From an uncultured Spirochaetaceae bacterium (GTDB lineage Bacteria; Spirochaetota; Spirochaetia; Sphaerochaetales; Sphaerochaetaceae), in the NCBI GenBank assembly GCA_946414625.1, contig CAMKPI010000008.1:1-21717 (forward strand): 21,717 nucleotides of DNA, given 5' to 3'. A program made the translations under genes and the position numbers. Positions within the stretch are counted from its first letter, which is position 1. The number at the start of each line of letters is the position of its first letter. The notes below the pieces were generated by a model. That model had not been told where the DNA came from. It made no database searches and was given only the letters and a program-made list of their open reading frames with translations. Of this stretch, positions 14,657-21,717 are shown one piece after another.

Positions 14657-16767
14657 GCTTTGCCGGCGCGAGAAGCGCATCCGAAATACTTCTTGAAGGA
14701 TTGAAGAATCTGGAATACCGAGGCTACGACTCGGCTGGCATCGCCGTCATGGATGGCGACAGGATTTCCGTGGCAAAGACAAAAGGCAAAATTGCTCGGC
14801 TCTGCGAAAAAACGGAAAACGGTGCGCTTCTGCATGGATGCGTCGGCATAGGACACACCCGCTGGGCAACGCACGGAGCGCCGACCGACGGGAACGCTCA
14901 CCCCCATTTGAGCAACAGCGGACGCTTTGCAGTCGTGCACAACGGAATCATCGAAAACTTTCTCGACCTGCGCGAGGAGCTTCTTCGCGACGGCTATCAT
15001 TTTGAAAGCGAGACAGACACCGAGGTGATTGCGGGTCTTCTTGAAAAGCATTACAGCGGCGACGTGCGGGAAGCGCTGATCAAGACCTCGAACCGGCTGC
15101 GCGGCTCCTTCGCGCTGGGAGTGCTATGCTCCGATGAACCCGGGAAAATCTTCGCTGCAAGAGAATCGAGCCCTCTGGTGCTGGGCATCGGAGGCGGCGA
15201 GAACTTCTTCGCGTCCGACGTCACGGCCTTCATAGCGCACACCCGCAACGTGATTTACATGGAAGACGGTCAGTTTGCGGAGCTCTGCGGGGATTCGGTC
15301 AGGATTTTCGACTGTACCGGCACAGAGATCCAAAAAAAGACAGCACGAATAAACTGGGATGTCAGGGCGGCGGAAAAAGGCGGATGGGAGCATTTCATGT
15401 TGAAGGAGATCATGGAACAGCCCGGAGCCGTAAAGGCGGCAATCTCCCCGCGCCTCTCATCCGGCTCGGTGGTTTTTGCCGAGCTACGAAGCCTCGTTCC
15501 GCTCCTTCCCCGGTTCCGGCGGATAATCATCACCGGTTGCGGCTCCGCATATCATGCAGGCTGCGCGGGGAAATCCACGCTGGAAGAGCTCTGCGAAATC
15601 CCCGTGGAAGTGGTCCTCGCCAGTGAACTGAGGTACAGCGACCCTCTCGTGGACGAAAGCACCCTACTCATTGCCATCTCGCAGTCGGGAGAGACAGCGG
15701 ACACAATCGCCGCGCTGAAGGAATGCGCGAGGCGCGGGGCGGAAACGCTTGCCATTGTGAACGTGGTCGGGAGCACAATCTCGAATATCGCCCGACACGT
15801 GGTCTACACGTGGGCAGGTCCCGAGATCGCCGTGGCCACAACAAAAGGCTATACCACTCAGGTGGCGGTTCTGTACCTCCTCTCGGTGTTCATCTCGTCC
15901 CATCTGGGGAGGCTCGGCGAGCAGCAAAAACCGCTTTGCGCCGCGCTTGAGGCAATTCCCGGAAAAATCCAGCAGGCGATTGACATGAATCCTTCAATTG
16001 CAACGCTCGCAAAGAAATACAGCGGAAGCAGCGCAATATTCTACATCGGCAGGAACACGGACTGGGCTTCCTCGATGGAGGGTGCGTTGAAAATGAAGGA
16101 GATCTCATATCTCCATGCGGAATCCTACGCGGCGGGGGAACTCAAACATGGAACCATAGCCCTGATAGACGACAACGCACCTGTGGTCGCGCTGTGCTGC
16201 AACCCCCGCGTGATGGAGAAGACGCTCGGCAACATCGTGGAAGTGAAGGCTCGGGGCGCGAAAGTGCTCGCCCTGACATACAGGAACAACAGAAAGATCC
16301 TCTGCGAGGCAGACGACATCATGTTTATCCCGAACCTGGATCCGCGGTGCGACGAGAGCCTCCCGACGCGCCAAAAGGATGAGTCAACCACGGAGAGAGC
16401 ATTCACACAGAACCAGGCATCCACAAGGAATCTAGGCTCCACCCAGAACGCGGAGCCTGGCACTCACCCGCTGTCCAGCCAAAACGTGGCAGAATCGCCG
16501 CTCAAGGCGGAATTGACAGCGCACGGCAAAGACGCGGAGCCTGACACTCACCCGCTATCCAGCCAAAACGCGGCAGAATCGCCGCTCAAGACGGAATTGT
16601 CGGCGCACGGCAAAGACGCGGAGCCCACCAGGCTCGATATCAACGCACTTTTCTCTGCGGTCGTGGAAATTGTGCCACTGCAGCTGTTCGCGTACCACAC
16701 GGCAAAGGAGCTGGGACGGGACATCGACAAACCGCGCAACCTGGCAAAATCCGTCACGGTTGAGTGA
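14641..16767 (+). CDS. glmS: Glutamine-fructose-6-phosphate aminotransferase with repetitive insertion
   Basis: A 708-residue GlmS. It makes glucosamine-6-phosphate from fructose-6-phosphate and glutamine, the entry step to UDP-GlcNAc for peptidoglycan and surface glycans. The Ntn glutaminase domain starts MCGILGFAG (nucleophile Cys2) and shows GHTRWATHGAP, HNGIIEN and RGSFAL. The two SIS sugar-isomerase domains follow, with ISQSGETADT, ATTKGYTTQ and KEISYLHAESYAAGELKHG. The C-terminal tail DKPRNLAKSVTVE is intact with Lys703. Family length is about 610, so residues about 567-662 are extra. They form a hydrophilic repetitive insertion between MFIPNL and INALFSAVVEIVPLQLFAYH, in the second SIS domain just before the helix leading to the catalytic tail. 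The start is supported by AGGGG six bases upstream. Confidence 0.95.
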   Translation: MCGILGFAGARSASEILLEGLKNLEYRGYDSAGIAVMDGDRISVAKTKGKIARLCEKTENGALLHGCVGIGHTRWATHGAPTDGNAHPHLSNSGRFAVVHNGIIENFLDLREELLRDGYHFESETDTEVIAGLLEKHYSGDVREALIKTSNRLRGSFALGVLCSDEPGKIFAARESSPLVLGIGGGENFFASDVTAFIAHTRNVIYMEDGQFAELCGDSVRIFDCTGTEIQKKTARINWDVRAAEKGGWEHFMLKEIMEQPGAVKAAISPRLSSGSVVFAELRSLVPLLPRFRRIIITGCGSAYHAGCAGKSTLEELCEIPVEVVLASELRYSDPLVDESTLLIAISQSGETADTIAALKECARRGAETLAIVNVVGSTISNIARHVVYTWAGPEIAVATTKGYTTQVAVLYLLSVFISSHLGRLGEQQKPLCAALEAIPGKIQQAIDMNPSIATLAKKYSGSSAIFYIGRNTDWASSMEGALKMKEISYLHAESYAAGELKHGTIALIDDNAPVVALCCNPRVMEKTLGNIVEVKARGAKVLALTYRNNRKILCEADDIMFIPNLDPRCDESLPTRQKDESTTERAFTQNQASTRNLGSTQNAEPGTHPLSSQNVAESPLKAELTAHGKDAEPDTHPLSSQNAAESPLKTELSAHGKDAEPTRLDINALFSAVVEIVPLQLFAYHTAKELGRDIDKPRNLAKSVTVE
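16339..16626 (+). repeat. In-frame insertion with 84-bp tandem repeats inside glmS
   Basis: The DNA for residues about 567-662 is absent from ordinary GlmS. Two 84-bp units (28 codons) begin at 16450 and 16534, and a third starts at 16618 but stops after nine bases. The units differ at only a few positions and share AEPxTHPLSSQNxAESPLK and ELxAHGKD. The segment before 16450 is rich in Thr, Gln and Asn and looks like older, decayed repeats. It is predicted to be disordered. Confidence 0.9.
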
Positions 16768-17333
16768 CATGCGGCAAAAACAAAAAGCCCGTCTCGAAAT
16801 ACACCCCGCCACCGACCATACCGAAATTGCCCCGGCACAGACCTCCCTGTCAACGGTTACGAATATGACACCCGCCACCGCCCATCCCAAAATTGCCCCG
16901 ATTGCTGCAAAATCCGCCTGAAGACGGCTTGCACGAACGACGAAGCATTACTGTAGACCCACACTTTGCCGAAGATCCGCCCGAAGGCGGCTCACACAAA
17001 CGAATGAACAACAAAGCCGAGGCAAACAGATCGGGATTTCCTCCGGTCAAAGAGACTCTTATGCGCGAGGGAGCGTGCCCCGGCACAGACACTACTCACT
17101 CTGGGAGTCTCTGACAACATGCCGAAAGCGGCGCTCTTCATTCAATCTACAAAAAATTTTTCTTAATTTCTGTTAAAGGCCATGGTACAATTGTTCTGAT
17201 AACGCCGAATCCGGACGGACAGAACCTCAAGCGCATTTCCGAACAAAACCGGCAACGGGCTCGAATACGCCTCTCGGGATCGGATACCTTACGGCATTCA
17301 CCCATCCGTGGGCACATGCACAGGAGAATATCA
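16768..17333. other. 566-bp gene-free gap between glmS and the GH13 gene
   Basis: The first 220 bases hold diverged direct repeats: CCCGCCACCG at 16805 and 16871 (66 apart) followed by AAATTGCCCC in both, and TCCGCCTGAAGACGGC at 16913 against TCCGCCCGAAGGCGGC at 16976 (63 apart). A long inverted repeat follows, with GTC-AA-AGAGACTC (17046-17058) pairing with GAGTCTCTGAC (17105-17115) around an inner GTGCC-CC-GGCAC. Then comes an AT-rich promoter region and a leader of about 136 bases. No gene is supported. Confidence 0.7.
17163..17191 (+). promoter_or_regulatory. Candidate extended -10 promoter for the GH13 gene
   Basis: TACAAT (17186-17191) is preceded by TG plus one base, an extended -10 arrangement. 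A weak TTAATT (17163-17168) lies 17 bases upstream. This is the only AT-rich block in the gap. Confidence 0.5.
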
Positions 17334-20300
17334 ATGAAAAACAGAGATTTCAGAATTGCGGAAGCCTCTCGACAGGCTCTCTCTTACGAGACTCCGCTGT
17401 TCGAGACGGACGACAGGCTGAACAGGATCTACAGGCAAAGCCAGGAGCTTTCATTTCTTTACAACACAAAAAACAATGACACATCCAGCACAATGTCTGC
17501 CGCGAGCCTCAACGCCGTGGCAGTACTGCACCTGGTATACGAGACGGTCATCTCCTATTACCTGAAGATGTCCAGCACCAACCCGTTCACACGCGTTGCA
17601 GTCTATGCGGAAAAAAACGAAGCGATATCGGGTGTTCTGAAGTTCTACGAGGAAAAGTTCCCATCGAAACTCGATCCGGATGCGGAGTCTGGAGAAACAG
17701 GTTCAGGAGAAAATCCCCCTGTCTCCTCCGCCACCCCAACAGACGAGAAGATCCGGGAGTTCTTTGTCCACTGGGTATACCGTGCCAACCCCGCAATTCT
17801 CGACGCAACGCTCACCCTGCTGAACCAGAAGGATCTGGTCTTCCCACAGGGCACGCAGGCTCTGAAAGCCCTGCTGGGGACATACCTGCAGGGCGGACAG
17901 GTGTCGAAAAGCTCCCGCGAGGACCTTTTTGGCTTCCTTACATACCCGGCAAGGCTCTATCCAAACTCCCTGCCCCAGCAGATCCGCTTCATACTGGAGC
18001 ACTGGGCTGACATTCTGCCGGAAGACCTCCGCATAATGCTTCTGAGATCGCTTGATTACATCGCCGAGGAAAACCATCCCCGTTTCAGCGGACCCGGACA
18101 ATACGACGCTATCTCCTACGAGGGCAACGCCGACATCGAATCCTTCTCCGAGGACAAGAACTGGATGCCGAACGTGGTGATGATGGCTAAGAGCACCCTT
18201 GTATGGCTGGATCAACTCTCAAAGAAATACAAGCGGGATATACACACACTTGACGCCATTCCGGACGAAGAGCTGGACGCTCTCAGAGACAGCGGTTTCA
18301 CTGCCCTGTGGCTCATCGGGCTTTGGCAGCGCAGCGTTGCGTCCAAAAAGATAAAGCAGCTCTGCGGCAACCCTGACGCGGAATCCTCAGCATACTCGCT
18401 GAAGGGCTACGTCATCAGCGACAGAATCGGCGGATGGCAGGCACTCTGCAACCTCCGCGAGCGTTGCGACAAGCGCGGCATCCGCCTTGCGAGCGACATG
18501 GTTCCGAACCACATGGGGCTTGACAGCGACTGGCTCGTTGACAGGCCAGAGCTTTTCACCCAGACAGACTGGCCGCCGTTCCCCTCATACACGTACAACG
18601 GTCCGGACGTATCCGACAATCCCGCCATAGAGGTGAAAATCGAGGACCACTACTACAACAGAACGGACGCCGCCGTCACCTTCCGCCTCCACGACAGGCG
18701 GAGCGGACGAACGACATATGTCTTCCATGGAAACGACGGCACGTCAATGCCCTGGAACGACACGGCACAACTGGACTTCCTGAAGCCGGAAACTCGCGAA
18801 GCGGTGATTCAGCAGATTCTCGAAGTGGCGCGGAACTTCCACATAATCCGCTTCGACGCCGCAATGACCCTTGCCAAAAAACACATACAGCGCCTGTGGT
18901 ATCCCAGGTACGGACAGGGGGGCGACATCGCAGGGCGTTCAAACTACGCAATGAGCGACGAGGAGTTCAACAGAAGAATCCCGGTGGAGTTCTGGCGAGA
19001 GGTGGTGGACAGGATCGCTTCTGAAGTGCCGGACACGCTCCTTCTCGCCGAAGCTTTCTGGATGATGGAGAGCTACTTCGTTCGCACCCTCGGCATGCAC
19101 CGCGTATACAACAGCGCGTTCATGCACATGATGAAGAATCAGGACAACAAGAAGTACCGCGACAGCATAAAGAACACCTTGCTTTTCGACCCGGAGATTC
19201 TCAAGCGTTACGTAAACTTCATGAACAACCCGGACGAGGAGACAGCAATCGCCCAGTTCGGTGACGGAGACAAGTACTTCGGAATCTGTACGCTTCTCGC
19301 CACAATGCCCGGTCTGCCGATGTTCGGTCACGGACAGATACAGGGTTTCCGCGAGAAATACGGCATGGAATACCAGCGCGCGTACTGGGACGAGAAGCCG
19401 AACCAGTGGCTCGTGGACGAGCACAAACGCCGGATTTTCCCCCTCCTCAGGATGAGGTGGCTTTTCTCCGGGTGCGCGAACTTCGACATTTTCGACGTCG
19501 TGGACGGCGGCAATGTGCAGGAATCGATCTATGCCTACACAAACGGTGAGAACGGGCGCAAAACGCTTGTCCTTTACAACAACCAGTACGACCACGCACA
19601 GGGCAAAATCTACCAGAGCGCTCCGAAGGTTTATCGCACGCCAGGCGGCAGGGAAACGCGCAGCCAGAATATCGCCGAGGCGTTCGGACTCTCCAGAGGA
19701 GGCAGGCGATATCTCGTATACCGGAACTTCACCGAGGGACTTTGGTATCTCTGCCCGTCGTTCAGGATTTTCGATGACGGCTACTGGGTGTCGCTGAACG
19801 GCTACGAGACGCGCGTCCTCACCGACATCCACGAAGTAGAGGACATCGACGGAATCTACGAAAAGCTATACAACCGCCTCCAGGGGCGCGGAGTACGCGA
19901 TATAGGTCTGGAGACCATCCTCCTGCAGCTGGAGCCATATTTCGAGATCACCCGTCCTCTTGCTTCCCAGAAATTCCTTGAGGACCTCCGCGTGGTTCTG
20001 CGCTCCGCAGCCTCTCCGGTGGCAGACTCCGATGGACACGAGACTCGGGATGACGGAGCCTCTTACGAGACAGGTCACGCAAAAATTGACATAATGCAGA
20101 CGCTGGGAGGCTATTACACATATGTGGAAGAGCTGGAGGGACTCTTTGAAAAGCTCGGTCTGAAAATGAAGTCAGTCAAGCCGCAGGAGATTATGGCCCG
20201 CCTCGACAGGATCGACGAAGTAAGCCGGACGGAACTTTTCAGCCGGTGCAACACGATAATGGGCGGGGATCTGACAACAATTCTCTCCGCGTCCTTCGCC

Positions 20301-20705
20301 GTGCTTCCCTTCATCGGCTCCTTCGGACTTGGGACATACTCGAGCGTGATGGACATTCTGCGAGTATTCCCTCACCTCATGCTGGACAGACTCTATGGCA
20401 AGAGCCCTGAGGTCCTGGAGAGGGCGTCCATACTTCTGGCATCCTCCAGCAGTAACAGCGTTGAGGAATACCTGCAGGACGACGGTTTCAGACACCTCAT
20501 ACAGGTGAACCACTACAAGGGAGAGCTTTGGTACAAGGGAGACAACTTCCAGGAGTGTCTCATACTCCTCTTCCTTGCCCGCGCTCTGGATGACCCATCA
20601 TTCACAGGCGACGCGGCGACTGAGGAGAAATACCGACAGGAGATCGACTTATGGCTCCATAAGGATCTCGCCGCAGACTACAAACTTGACAACCTGCGGT
20701 CATAA
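17334..20705 (+). CDS. Large multidomain GH13 alpha-amylase-family protein
   Basis: A 1123-residue protein with a GH13 (alpha-amylase superfamily) barrel in the middle, probably acting on alpha-glucans such as glycogen or starch products, by hydrolysis or transfer. Barrel motifs are DMVPNH (Asp388-His393), RFDAA with the nucleophile Asp508, LLAEAFW with the acid/base Glu573, and a modified region IV, MNNPDE (Asp634), in place of the usual NHD. Residues 1-280 are helical and Ser-rich with no family I can name. The C-terminal about 300 residues are also unassigned. Two hydrophilic linkers (about 115-140 and 897-918) are low in complexity. There is no signal peptide, so it is likely cytoplasmic. 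ATG 17334 was chosen for GGAG seven bases upstream; an in-frame ATG six codons earlier lacks one. An intrinsic terminator follows the stop. Confidence 0.85.
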   Translation: MKNRDFRIAEASRQALSYETPLFETDDRLNRIYRQSQELSFLYNTKNNDTSSTMSAASLNAVAVLHLVYETVISYYLKMSSTNPFTRVAVYAEKNEAISGVLKFYEEKFPSKLDPDAESGETGSGENPPVSSATPTDEKIREFFVHWVYRANPAILDATLTLLNQKDLVFPQGTQALKALLGTYLQGGQVSKSSREDLFGFLTYPARLYPNSLPQQIRFILEHWADILPEDLRIMLLRSLDYIAEENHPRFSGPGQYDAISYEGNADIESFSEDKNWMPNVVMMAKSTLVWLDQLSKKYKRDIHTLDAIPDEELDALRDSGFTALWLIGLWQRSVASKKIKQLCGNPDAESSAYSLKGYVISDRIGGWQALCNLRERCDKRGIRLASDMVPNHMGLDSDWLVDRPELFTQTDWPPFPSYTYNGPDVSDNPAIEVKIEDHYYNRTDAAVTFRLHDRRSGRTTYVFHGNDGTSMPWNDTAQLDFLKPETREAVIQQILEVARNFHIIRFDAAMTLAKKHIQRLWYPRYGQGGDIAGRSNYAMSDEEFNRRIPVEFWREVVDRIASEVPDTLLLAEAFWMMESYFVRTLGMHRVYNSAFMHMMKNQDNKKYRDSIKNTLLFDPEILKRYVNFMNNPDEETAIAQFGDGDKYFGICTLLATMPGLPMFGHGQIQGFREKYGMEYQRAYWDEKPNQWLVDEHKRRIFPLLRMRWLFSGCANFDIFDVVDGGNVQESIYAYTNGENGRKTLVLYNNQYDHAQGKIYQSAPKVYRTPGGRETRSQNIAEAFGLSRGGRRYLVYRNFTEGLWYLCPSFRIFDDGYWVSLNGYETRVLTDIHEVEDIDGIYEKLYNRLQGRGVRDIGLETILLQLEPYFEITRPLASQKFLEDLRVVLRSAASPVADSDGHETRDDGASYETGHAKIDIMQTLGGYYTYVEELEGLFEKLGLKMKSVKPQEIMARLDRIDEVSRTELFSRCNTIMGGDLTTILSASFAVLPFIGSFGLGTYSSVMDILRVFPHLMLDRLYGKSPEVLERASILLASSSSNSVEEYLQDDGFRHLIQVNHYKGELWYKGDNFQECLILLFLARALDDPSFTGDAATEEKYRQEIDLWLHKDLAADYKLDNLRS

Positions 20706-20718
20706 GGCTAAATTTACA

Positions 20719-20759
20719 GGGGTGCAGGCGCAAGACAGCGTCCGCATCCCTATTTTTTT
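20719..20759 (+). terminator. Intrinsic terminator after the GH13 gene
   Basis: GGGGTGC-A-GGCGC (20719-20731), a loop AAGACA, then GCGTC-C-GCATCCC (20738-20750) form a two-part 12-bp stem with two G-T pairs and one internal mismatch. TATTTTTTT follows directly. This is the clearest Rho-independent terminator in the window. It lies 13 bases past the GH13 stop and ends immediately before the ribosome site of the next gene. Confidence 0.8.
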
Positions 20760-20773
20760 CCGAGGAAAACAAA

Positions 20774-21526
20774 TTGAACCGGACCGCGAAAACGCTTTTG
20801 CTGCTCCTGCAGCTAGTCCTATCCCTGGCAGTGCTCCTTTTTTGCGCGAACGGAGTATATTCCGCGCCGACATACGACAATGAGGTGATCTTCATCTCCT
20901 GCGCCGTCCGGATTATCTGCGGGCTCGTGTTCGCCCTTTTCTATTACCGTTCGCTTTCCAGCTTCTTCGGAACAGAGACTCTCTTCATACCGCTGTACCT
21001 CGTGTTCATGGTATGCGCTGAAATCCGCGTGTTCGACTACTTCGCGAGAGCTTTCCAGTTCTACATAATCTCCCCCACCGACTGCGTGAACATCTTCATG
21101 TTCAGCGCCTTGATGAGCGTGCTCTGCTTCATCGGATACTGTCTTTTCCGGAACAAGACCTCGTCCGCCAACATAACAATTTTCATAATCGCCATCTCCA
21201 TCATGAGCATAATCATGACATTCATGCTTCCCAAATCGCAGAATTTCCAGAGCCTTAACGACTTCTTCGTATTCAACGTCGCAGTGAGGGCCCTGTATGT
21301 CGCCGCTGCGCTGTCCTGCCTCCTCCTATACCTCACAACCCCCCGCGACGGCGCGTCTCCTCTCGGCTTTTCCCTAAGATACATAGCGCTGTTCCTCCTT
21401 CTTGTAAACAGCTACATAAACATGTTCTACAACTCGGTGCTGATGGATTTCATCGGAACGGCATTCTCCCTTGCGGCAAGCGTTCTCATGCTTATCATAA
21501 CACGGCGCGACGCTATACGGTTTTAA
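20774..21526 (+). CDS. Polytopic membrane protein of unknown function, TTG start
   Basis: A 250-residue integral membrane protein that I do not recognise. About eight hydrophobic segments can be seen at roughly 7-29, 38-58, 66-86, 104-125, 133-152, 164-188, 201-219 and 225-243. The polar loops are short, and Arg/Lys cluster after segments two, four and eight (YYRS, RNK, TRRDAIRF). No catalytic or transport signature is evident. The start is TTG at 20774, with GAGG eight bases upstream; no in-frame ATG occurs before the second transmembrane segment. It lies 68 bases after the GH13 gene, but an intrinsic terminator fills that gap, so expression would need read-through or an unseen promoter. Confidence 0.8.
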   Translation: MNRTAKTLLLLLQLVLSLAVLLFCANGVYSAPTYDNEVIFISCAVRIICGLVFALFYYRSLSSFFGTETLFIPLYLVFMVCAEIRVFDYFARAFQFYIISPTDCVNIFMFSALMSVLCFIGYCLFRNKTSSANITIFIIAISIMSIIMTFMLPKSQNFQSLNDFFVFNVAVRALYVAAALSCLLLYLTTPRDGASPLGFSLRYIALFLLLVNSYINMFYNSVLMDFIGTAFSLAASVLMLIITRRDAIRF

Positions 21527-21717
21527 GCAGGTGCCGGCGGTGAAAGAGATTTGGCTGCATTTAGAGGCGATGGAAACGACCGGTTGCGCGGGAACAATCA
21601 TACAAAGCGGCGCACAAAAAGCGCATAACACATAACAGTTCAGAATTCATAAAAAAATAAAAGAGTCAACTATTATTAAATGAAAAGAGAAGAAAAGAGT
21701 TTAAACAGTTTTAATCT
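21527..21717. other. AT-rich right end of the window
   Basis: No gene is supported here. From about 21640 composition switches sharply to A/T (a TAAAAGAGTC-TTATTAAATG-like stretch). This resembles an upstream promoter region for a gene beyond the window or the edge of a different compositional segment. Confidence 0.4.

Overview
The window is a GC-rich bacterial chromosome segment with 13 supported protein genes. No rRNA, tRNA, transposase, CRISPR array or phage gene was seen. The gene set (type III glutamine synthetase, bacterial AsnB, a very large GH13 protein followed by a polytopic membrane protein, a PglC/PglD-type surface-glycan locus) fits an anaerobic host-associated or sediment bacterium. 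A spirochaete (Treponema-like) is my best guess, but this is an impression from gene content and is not proven; a synergistete or clostridial relative cannot be excluded.

Layout. Everything left of about 8.3 kb is on the minus strand and everything right of it is on the plus strand. The two arms diverge at a lysR/asnB intergenic region with overlapping promoters. Minus arm in transcription order: lysR-type regulator; ilvE (branched-chain aminotransferase); a PglC-like phosphoglycosyltransferase; a putative XRE regulator fused to a degenerate RmlA-like nucleotidyltransferase domain; then a tight three-gene unit of PglD/NeuD-like acetyltransferase, malonyl-CoA:ACP transacylase and ketoacyl-ACP synthase III. 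The last three have their own candidate promoter and look like a module that acylates an amino sugar or builds a lipid-linked glycan. Plus arm: asnB, glnN, pyrG and glmS, then the GH13 protein and an eight-helix membrane protein. The first four genes all make or spend glutamine amide nitrogen. GlmS also supplies amino sugar to the kind of glycan made by the minus arm.

The most unusual property is repetition. Nearly every intergenic region above about 250 bp holds its own degenerate tandem or direct repeat family, with units of about 46, 65, 66, 72 and 135 bp. The unit sequences do not obviously match between loci. Two conserved enzymes carry in-frame insertions of the same character: about 108 residues in the ketoacyl-ACP synthase (39-bp units) and about 96 residues in GlmS (84-bp units). 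Both insertions leave the recognisable catalytic motifs intact. This looks like a genome-wide local-duplication process tolerated in spacers and enzyme surface loops. It is the best candidate here for an undescribed phenomenon.

Other points of interest are the XRE-RmlA fusion, an intrinsic terminator directly in front of a TTG-started membrane gene, and a duplicated glmS initiation region that creates an overlapping upstream ORF.
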